Below are positions 32,022 to 36,851 of a stretch of 36,851 bases of DNA, one piece after another (positions within the stretch are counted from its first letter, which is position 1; every line of letters starts with the position of its first letter). Position numbers and translations under genes: made by a program. The notes under the pieces are model-generated. The model saw only the letters and a list, made by a program, of their open reading frames with translations. It was not told where the DNA came from and made no database searches. Source of the DNA: Spirochaetaceae bacterium (GTDB lineage Bacteria > Spirochaetota > Spirochaetia > DSM-27196 > SKKC01); contig SKXQ01000077.1 of the NCBI GenBank assembly GCA_007128315.1, positions 1 to 36,851 of the forward strand, read 5' to 3'.

Positions 32022-32648
32022 CTACATTCCCTGCCTGCTCCGTTCCAGTCGCCGATAGCGGTCGACATCCATAGGATACTCAACATGGTATACCCGTGCG
32101 ACGGACACGTCGATGATGTTCGCATGCGTAAGCCCGTTCAGACGCAGGCCGTGGTCGGTCGGTCCGGAGGGCGGATGCCTCTCGTGTCCGAACAGGTCCC
32201 ACGCCGCACGAGCGGTGCGTACATCACCGTAGTGGTCAATCCAGACCTTCCGGCCGGCTATCGTGTGCAGCCCCGCGGGAAGGATGGTTGATCGCTGCAG
32301 GAGGCTGCGAAGAATTTCGGGATTGTCGTGGTTGCCGGCCGTGATGAAAATATCAGCAGCCGGTGGCTGTTCAAGAAGGCGAATGAGCTCTGCTGCCCGC
32401 TTCGCGTAGCGTTGCGTTTTCTGCGCGTCATATTCGAGTTTCATGTCGTCGACCAGGTCACCGGTATGAACGATAATCGCCGGCTGCAGCCGCCTGATAA
32501 GCGCTCGGAGAAAACCGTAGATCTCATACGGGGTGTCACTGACGTGCAGGAGCAGGCGATCGCCCGGTGTTTCAGCGAGCCTTCGCGGCAGATGTGGACG
32601 GCTCATAAGGCGGTTTACCAATCGGCTGATGCTGTCACCGGGAGGCAT
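32022..32648 (-). CDS. Calcineurin-like metallophosphoesterase with altered first metal motif
   Basis: The 208-residue protein keeps HTGDLVDD near 61, TAGNHDN near 96 and a GHERH-like segment near 162, as in YfcE/MPE-type phosphodiesterases. The first motif, normally D-x-H, is VSDTPYEIYGF (Asp38, then Pro40), so the His ligand is missing. Activity with one metal or a different role is possible. The start at ATG 32648 is set by Shine-Dalgarno AGGAG, 8 nt upstream; the longer frame to 32735 runs into the next small gene. Coupled to the unknown protein downstream. Confidence 0.72.
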   Translation of the reverse strand: MPPGDSISRLVNRLMSRPHLPRRLAETPGDRLLLHVSDTPYEIYGFLRALIRRLQPAIIVHTGDLVDDMKLEYDAQKTQRYAKRAAELIRLLEQPPAADIFITAGNHDNPEILRSLLQRSTILPAGLHTIAGRKVWIDHYGDVRTARAAWDLFGHERHPPSGPTDHGLRLNGLTHANIIDVSVARVYHVEYPMDVDRYRRLERSRQGM

Positions 32649-32832
32649 GGCCTGTACTCCTGCGTTGTCGCGGTATGCGCGCGACGAATTTGGCAAGCTC
32701 TTCAGTGGAACCGACGATAAGCACCTGCAATGCAAAGCGTGAGGATATCATGTCGGGAGCAAGAAGCAGTACGGGAAGGAAGTACAGCAGGATATACCAG
32801 ATGTGAAGTGCAGCTATCCCCGGGAAAAGCAT
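32635..32832 (-). CDS. Possible small two-helix membrane protein
   Basis: The 65-residue frame from ATG 32832 (MLFPGIAALHIWYILLYFLP onward) has two hydrophobic segments (about 8-26 and 32-42) and a basic tail ending ASR. It overlaps the start of the metallophosphoesterase gene by 14 nt, as expected for a coupled upstream gene, and runs divergent to the Mrp operon. It could be real or an accidental frame. No family is recognised. Confidence 0.4.
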   Translation of the reverse strand: MLFPGIAALHIWYILLYFLPVLLLAPDMISSRFALQVLIVGSTEELAKFVARIPRQRRSTGHASR

Positions 32833-32939
32833 TCATGGAACTATACACGCCCGAACGGTGTTTGTCCCGTTTTTTTCGAGTTTCGTTGAAGGAAGGTGCA
32901 GTTCATGCTACGGTCTTTGCCCAAGGGCTTACACGTATC

Positions 32940-33470
32940 ATGGTAGAAAAACTCTCCTCAACGTTACGGTTGAGTGGAAACAGGGTCGCGTACGGTTTTT
33001 TCTCACTTCTCTTATACGGATTCTGGCTGATTGTTGCCGGTGGCGTGAGCCTCCCGATTCTGATTGTCGGTATACCGGTGGTTCTCGTTCCGATCGTGCT
33101 GTTTCGCTGGACCTATCGAGCGCTCGCGAGTTCTCCGATACCGCTCCACATTCTTCTTGTCGTTCCGTTCTTCGTGCGAACGGCGGTGGAAATGGTAAAG
33201 GCGGCGTTTACCGTCGCGAAGTGGACGCTCGACCTGAAGCACGATCTTCGGAGCTGGATTTTTGCGTATCCGACCGAGATAGAAGACCGCCTTGGTCTGC
33301 TCCTGCTTTCCACCGCGGTTACGCTTACCCCCGGGACGATTTCTGTAGAGCTTGACCGCATTGAGGGAGTACTGCACATACACGCACTTGCACCTGTGGG
33401 CACGACGACTGAGGATGTTATACGAAGTGTCCGGGTTCTTGAGGTTTCGCTGTTGAGGGCCGTGTCATGA
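32940..33470 (+). CDS. mrpE: MrpE/MnhE (MbhA-type) cation antiporter subunit
   Basis: The 176-residue membrane protein has three N-terminal hydrophobic helices (about 17-65), then a soluble part with the MrpE ending TLTPGTISVELDRIEGVLHIHAL near 125-150. It opens an Mrp-type operon. I use ATG 32940, giving the usual family length; ATG 32835 in the same frame would add 35 residues and is an alternative. A weak promoter (TTGAAG at 32886, 17-nt spacer, TACGGT) precedes the chosen start. The stop overlaps the mrpF ATG by 4 nt. Confidence 0.82.
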   Translation: MVEKLSSTLRLSGNRVAYGFFSLLLYGFWLIVAGGVSLPILIVGIPVVLVPIVLFRWTYRALASSPIPLHILLVVPFFVRTAVEMVKAAFTVAKWTLDLKHDLRSWIFAYPTEIEDRLGLLLLSTAVTLTPGTISVELDRIEGVLHIHALAPVGTTTEDVIRSVRVLEVSLLRAVS

Positions 33471-33724
33471 TAGAGGTCACGCTGGTGTTCACGGTAGCCG
33501 CGTCTCTGGTGTGTTTCGTCAGACTCATGCGGGGACCTACGCTGGTTGATCGTATCATTGCCGGTTCGGTTGTCGGTACGATGCTCTTCGCGCTTATCCT
33601 GCTTTTTGGCCTTTTTCTCGAAGAGCCGATGATGATCGACGTGGCGCTGGTGTATTCGGTGCTCCATTTCGCCGACATGCTGATCTACGCCAAGTATCTC
33701 GGGCGGCACCGGAGGGTCGCGTGA
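33467..33724 (+). CDS. mrpF: MrpF/MnhF (MbhB-type) antiporter subunit
   Basis: The 85-residue protein has three membrane segments and the MrpF phrases RLMRGPTLVDRIIAGSVVG near 20-37 and MMIDVALVYSVLHFADML near 55-72. It overlaps mrpE by 4 nt (ATGA) and mrpG by 4 nt. It is a small membrane subunit of the complex that anchors the larger ion-translocating parts. Confidence 0.9.
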   Translation: MIEVTLVFTVAASLVCFVRLMRGPTLVDRIIAGSVVGTMLFALILLFGLFLEEPMMIDVALVYSVLHFADMLIYAKYLGRHRRVA

Positions 33725-34101
33725 GTACGATAGCACAGGCGGCATCGACCGGGTTTCTCATTGTGTCAATGTTCTTTTTTTTCGTTACAACGGTCGGTCT
33801 GTTTCGATTCCGGACTGTGTATGCACGCCTGCACATAGCAGGCAAGTGTCTTACCGGCGGAGCCTTGTCGGTGATTCTTGCGTACCTGGTCGTAGCACCG
33901 ACACCCGCAGCAGCGTTCAGACTGTTTATCGCGATGCTGCTTCTGCTGTTTACCAGCGCGCTCGGTACACACGCGATTACCCGGAGTTCGCACCATGCCG
34001 GCGTTGAGCTGAACACGCTCGAAGAGAACAGTATGGCAGGAACAGCGTTCGATCCGCGACCGCGTATGCACCCGGATGCCTCGGCAGAGGAGCGCACATG
34101 A
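33721..34101 (+). CDS. mrpG: MrpG/MnhG (MbhC-type) antiporter subunit
   Basis: The 126-residue protein has three membrane segments and the conserved FFFFVTTVGLFRFRTVYARLHIAGK (split, about 18-42) with RLHxAxK, which marks MrpG. The C-terminal 35 residues (after HAITRSS) form a polar, Pro/Glu-rich tail that exceeds the usual family length. GTG 33721 overlaps the mrpF stop. Confidence 0.9.
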   Translation: MSTIAQAASTGFLIVSMFFFFVTTVGLFRFRTVYARLHIAGKCLTGGALSVILAYLVVAPTPAAAFRLFIAMLLLLFTSALGTHAITRSSHHAGVELNTLEENSMAGTAFDPRPRMHPDASAEERT

Positions 34102-34349
34102 TCTACGCGACGATCGGGCTTGTGATCCTGCTCGTTGTGATCGCAATCTATGCGGTACTCAGCAGGTCGCTCGTGGCAGCCATTGTTGCCGTCGGGGTCT
34201 TCAGCTTTGTCGTGAGTGTCATCTTCGTGGTACTGCAGGCACCGGACGTTGCCATGACACAGGCGGTGGTCGGCGCGGGACTCACGACAGCGTTTTTTGT
34301 CATCGCACTCGACAAGACCAATACCGACGATACGGAGGGAGCAGAGTGA
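34098..34349 (+). CDS. MbhD-like subunit (DUF4040; part of the MrpA C-terminus)
   Basis: The 83-residue protein has two to three membrane helices and the phrase LQAPDVAMTQAVVGAGLTTAFF, which marks the first of the two small C-terminal domains of MrpA. In Mbh-type complexes it is a separate subunit, as here. ATG 34098 and the following GTG overlap by 4 nt on either side, so translation is coupled. MrpA's large N-terminal antiporter domain is not in the window. Confidence 0.82.
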   Translation: MIYATIGLVILLVVIAIYAVLSRSLVAAIVAVGVFSFVVSVIFVVLQAPDVAMTQAVVGAGLTTAFFVIALDKTNTDDTEGAE

Positions 34350-35041
34350 CGCGCACGCTCATCGGGTTGACGGTTGCAGCCGCCGTGGGGGTTCTCGCCA
34401 TGGTTACGCTTTGGGGTTCCGGTCCTATGCCGTCGGCAACGCTTCAGATCGACTACGCGCTGCGTGTCGTGCAGGACACCGGGGCGGTGAATGTCGTCAC
34501 CGCAATTCTGTTCGATTATCGCGGACTCGATACGCTCGGGGAGGCTACCGTCATTTTTACCGCGAGCGCGGTGCTTGCATTTCTCGCCCCACGGTCGCAC
34601 GCATCGATGCTTTCGGTTCGTCTGTCCATGCTCATACTCTACGGCATAGCCATTCTTCTTCCCTTTCTAATGGTGTTCGGATTCAGCACAATCATTTTCG
34701 GGCATGTGTCGCCGGGAGGCGGTTTCACCGGCGGAGTCATGCTCTCCTCGAGTGTAGTGATATTTGCGATTGCATATTCGGTCGGTGGGCAGCAGAGCTT
34801 CGTTATACCCGTACTCGCGAAGAAATATATCGAGAACGGCGCGATGCTCGTGTTTGTCGCGATCGGATTTCTGACGCTCGGAACAGGGGGGGCATTTCTT
34901 GCGAATGCGGCGACCGGAATCGGGCTCGGCGAAGCGGGAACCCTCCTGAGCGGGGGAATCATCCCGTATCTGAACCTTGCAAGCGGTTTTAAAGTCGGCA
35001 TGGGCCTCGCGCTCATTATTATCAGCCTGTTCGCAGAGTAG
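34346..35041 (+). CDS. mrpB: Fused MbhE-like + MrpB (MbhF-type) subunit
   Basis: The 231-residue protein joins two parts. Residues about 1-90 match the second small MrpA C-terminal domain (TGAVNVVTAILFDYRGLDTLGE, split near 47-68, then VIFTASAVLAFL). Residues about 95-231 match MrpB, with FGHVSPGGGFTGGVMLSSS near 125-143 and KYIENGAM. In Mbh operons these are separate or fused in different lineages. GTG 34346 overlaps the preceding stop by 4 nt; a longer frame from 34076 is inside mrpG and mbhD. Confidence 0.85.
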   Translation: MTRTLIGLTVAAAVGVLAMVTLWGSGPMPSATLQIDYALRVVQDTGAVNVVTAILFDYRGLDTLGEATVIFTASAVLAFLAPRSHASMLSVRLSMLILYGIAILLPFLMVFGFSTIIFGHVSPGGGFTGGVMLSSSVVIFAIAYSVGGQQSFVIPVLAKKYIENGAMLVFVAIGFLTLGTGGAFLANAATGIGLGEAGTLLSGGIIPYLNLASGFKVGMGLALIIISLFAE

Positions 35042-35048
35042 CGATGTC

Positions 35049-35387
35049 ATGACACAATCCATTCTGATCGGAGCTATAATTCTGACCGTCTGCGCGTTCT
35101 ACGGTCTGATAACGCATCGTCACATGATCCGCCTCGTTATCAGCCTGAACATTCTGGACTCGGCGGTGCTCCTTGTGATCGTACTGCTTGGATACCGGGA
35201 GGACGCGGTGGCCCCGATCGTTCGGGCAGCCGATGTCGAGTACGTTCTGGGCCTGCCTCACGCGCTTTCGCTGACGGCGATCGTTATCAGTGCGTGTACG
35301 ACGGCACTCATGCTCGGATACGCGGTTCGTGTGTATCGGCTCCGCGGAACGGTCTACCTTGATCAGCTCAGGCGGTGGCGCGGATGA
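35049..35387 (+). CDS. mrpC: MrpC/MnhC (NuoK-like, MbhG-type) antiporter subunit
   Basis: The 112-residue protein has three membrane helices and NuoK-like features: the phrase YGLITHRHMIRLVISLNILDSAV with a buried acidic residue and the later ALSLTAIVISACTTALML. Start at ATG 35049 (MTQSIL), 8 nt after the MrpB stop; the longer frame to 34977 lies inside MrpB. Its stop overlaps the next ATG. Confidence 0.87.
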   Translation: MTQSILIGAIILTVCAFYGLITHRHMIRLVISLNILDSAVLLVIVLLGYREDAVAPIVRAADVEYVLGLPHALSLTAIVISACTTALMLGYAVRVYRLRGTVYLDQLRRWRG

Positions 35388-36851
35388 GCATGGATCAGTT
35401 TCCCGTATTTCTTATTGCCGTTCCGCTTCTGCTTGTTCCGATCTCATTCTTTGTATTCAAGCTCCACTGGTCAGTCCGTGCCTTCGCGATTCCGGGTCTT
35501 GGTCTCGTGACCCTGCTGTCGTGGGTGCCTTTGCTGGGCCGGATTGTGTTTGATCTCGAGCTTCCGCTTCTCGCGTACATGGGAAACTGGGATCCGGAGC
35601 TCGGCATCGTGCTCGGGCTGGACATGGTTGCTGCACTCCTGCTGCCGGTCATGAATACCGTCATTCTGCTCGGTGCTTCCATAGGGTACAAACCGAGTGA
35701 GCATGTGCCCATACCCTTTTTTCCGCTGTGGTTTCTGCTCGCCGCCGGAACGAACGGTCTGGTCGTGACATCGGATCTGTTCAACGCTTACGTGTTTCTG
35801 GAAATCACTTCGATCTGTTCGCACGCACTTGTTGCGTATCGCGGTGACGGCTACGCGTTTGAGAGCGCGTTCAAGTACCTGGTTGCAGGCCTCGTCGGGA
35901 GCGCCTTTCTGCTCTGGGGAATCATCGCACTTTTCGCGTCGACTGGTACCCTGTCGCTGTCGATACTTGTCGAACGCCTTGGCGATGCACCGGGACCACT
36001 GGTGGCAGCAGGTCTTGCGCTCATTGTCTGCGGTCTGTTCGTGAAGCTTGCCATTGTACCGTTTCATACCTGGAAGCCGGACGGGCTCTCAGGAGCGCCG
36101 TCGGCGGTTGCCGGTACGCTTTCCGGGGTCGTGCTCAGCGCGGCGCTCGTACTGCTTCTACGCGTGCTTGTCGGTCTCGGTGGCCTTGGAAGCGTTGATC
36201 TGGTCGGACGGGCGATTGCCGAACCGCTGAAGGGTGTACTGTTCACGCTCGGGCTGGCGAGCGTGGTCGTGGGCCATAGTCTCGCGCTGGTGCAGAGCAG
36301 ACTGACCCGCATGCTCGCGTACTCCAGCGTTGGGCATTTCGGCGTCATGCTCCTTGCACTCTCGGTCTCGACGACGGCGGCGGTAGCCGCGCTTCTGTTT
36401 CACGCCATGAACCATGCAGTCATGAAAAGCGGCATGTTCTTTCTCGCCGCAGGCGCCCGTGCCGAGCGGGGCGGTGACCGCATACGTGCCCTCGGTGGGT
36501 ATCTGCGCGGAAAGCCGCTTGAAACGGTCGCGTGCGCGGTGTTCATGCTCGCGCTGATCGGGGTGCCGCCGACGGCCGGATTCGCAAGCAAGTGGGCCAT
36601 TATCGTGCAGCTCGTGCAGGCGGGGTCGCTCGTCGCAGCGGTCATCGTTGCGTTCGGTGGCGTGGTTTCCGTACCGTATTACCTGCGCGCATTCAGAATA
36701 ATGGCCGGTGGAGCGACTCCGAATGCGGTGTCCGTACAGGCTGACCCGAGGCAGTTTGCCACGCGGGCGGCGCTTGTCGTTGGTGTCGTGTATCTCTTCG
36801 GCGCGTTTATTCTCTCGGGTTCGGTTTACTCGCTTTCGCAGACAGCCGTTA
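35384..36851 (+). CDS. mrpD: MrpD/MbhH-type ion-translocating subunit (NuoL/M/N-like), 3' end missing
   Basis: ATG 35384 overlaps the mrpC stop by 4 nt and the frame stays open to the window end, giving 489 residues of a protein usually near 500. It has about 13-14 membrane helices with the residues that carry protons or Na+ in the NuoL/M/N family: Glu in YVFLEITSICSHALVAY near 146, Lys in GLFVKLAIVPFHTWKPDG near 220, and Lys in MNHAVMKSGMFFLA near 347. HAMNHAVMK and HTWKPDG are family signatures. It could be MrpD or MbhH; the next genes would decide. No frameshift seen. Confidence 0.9.
   Translation, partial: MSMDQFPVFLIAVPLLLVPISFFVFKLHWSVRAFAIPGLGLVTLLSWVPLLGRIVFDLELPLLAYMGNWDPELGIVLGLDMVAALLLPVMNTVILLGASIGYKPSEHVPIPFFPLWFLLAAGTNGLVVTSDLFNAYVFLEITSICSHALVAYRGDGYAFESAFKYLVAGLVGSAFLLWGIIALFASTGTLSLSILVERLGDAPGPLVAAGLALIVCGLFVKLAIVPFHTWKPDGLSGAPSAVAGTLSGVVLSAALVLLLRVLVGLGGLGSVDLVGRAIAEPLKGVLFTLGLASVVVGHSLALVQSRLTRMLAYSSVGHFGVMLLALSVSTTAAVAALLFHAMNHAVMKSGMFFLAAGARAERGGDRIRALGGYLRGKPLETVACAVFMLALIGVPPTAGFASKWAIIVQLVQAGSLVAAVIVAFGGVVSVPYYLRAFRIMAGGATPNAVSVQADPRQFATRAALVVGVVYLFGAFILSGSVYSLSQTAV

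Noticed and set aside
34076-34345. Extended MrpB frame starting inside mrpG
   Set aside because: Arg/Cys/His-rich translation, fully covered by mrpG and the mbhD-like gene; GTG 34346 overlaps their stop as in the rest of the operon.

Overview
The window reads as one stretch of a moderately GC-rich, densely coding bacterial chromosome, most likely from a saline- or alkaline-habitat anaerobic or facultative spirochaete. This is inferred from the mix of outer-membrane beta-barrels, lipoproteins, an Rnf-type pump, an Mrp-type antiporter and a Na+-symporter-family transporter. No rRNA, tRNA, CRISPR array, phage gene or transposase was seen. Genes are tightly packed, often with 1-4 nt stop/start overlaps, on both strands.

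Layout. (1) 1-2346: the 3' end of a beta-barrel protein with its terminator, a degenerate orphan antitoxin, and a SorC-family regulator. (2) 2366-7509: a PhnD-type binding protein on the minus strand, divergent from phnC-phnE-phnE, an HAD-IIA phosphatase and a GpdQ-like phosphodiesterase. The two arms share overlapping, oppositely directed promoters around one palindrome. With no C-P bond cleavage genes present, this looks more like a phosphodiester scavenging pathway than a phosphonate pathway. (3) 7575-9281: a lipoprotein and an NAD(P)H:quinone-type flavoprotein. (4) 9263-21214: an island rich in exported proteins and proteases. It holds a 999-residue protein with a gluzincin domain, a propeller and a probable beta-barrel; three proteins with PPC-like domains (one an exact 112-residue triple repeat); a secreted caspase-like protease; a CPBP membrane protease; a sugar-type MFS transporter; and an SDR protein.

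(5) 21396-26650: a five-gene operon of lipoprotein, rnfC, an rnfD-rnfG fusion, rnfE and rnfA. This is the most unusual part of the window. RnfB is absent, RnfA and RnfE both lack the cysteines that hold the intramembrane [2Fe-2S] cluster in canonical Rnf/Nqr, RnfD is fused to RnfG plus an additional FMN-binding domain, and a lipoprotein with SGAT-like motifs is translationally coupled to rnfC. It may be an Rnf-derived route from a cytoplasmic donor to extracytoplasmic flavins.

(6) 26661-32832: minus-strand genes for an outer-membrane protein, an SGNH hydrolase, an alkaline-phosphatase-superfamily enzyme, an NSS transporter, an unknown protein, a metallophosphoesterase and a possible small membrane protein. 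(7) 32940 to the end: an Mrp/Mbh-type operon in the order E-F-G-MbhD-(MbhE+B)-C-D, the order of archaeal Mbh modules. The window stops inside the D subunit, so the downstream genes that would tell an antiporter from a redox-driven complex are not visible.

Across the window, several genes with no Shine-Dalgarno sequence have a -10-like hexamer ending 6-9 nt before the start codon, which suggests leaderless mRNAs. All family calls rest on reading motifs by eye; no database search was possible.
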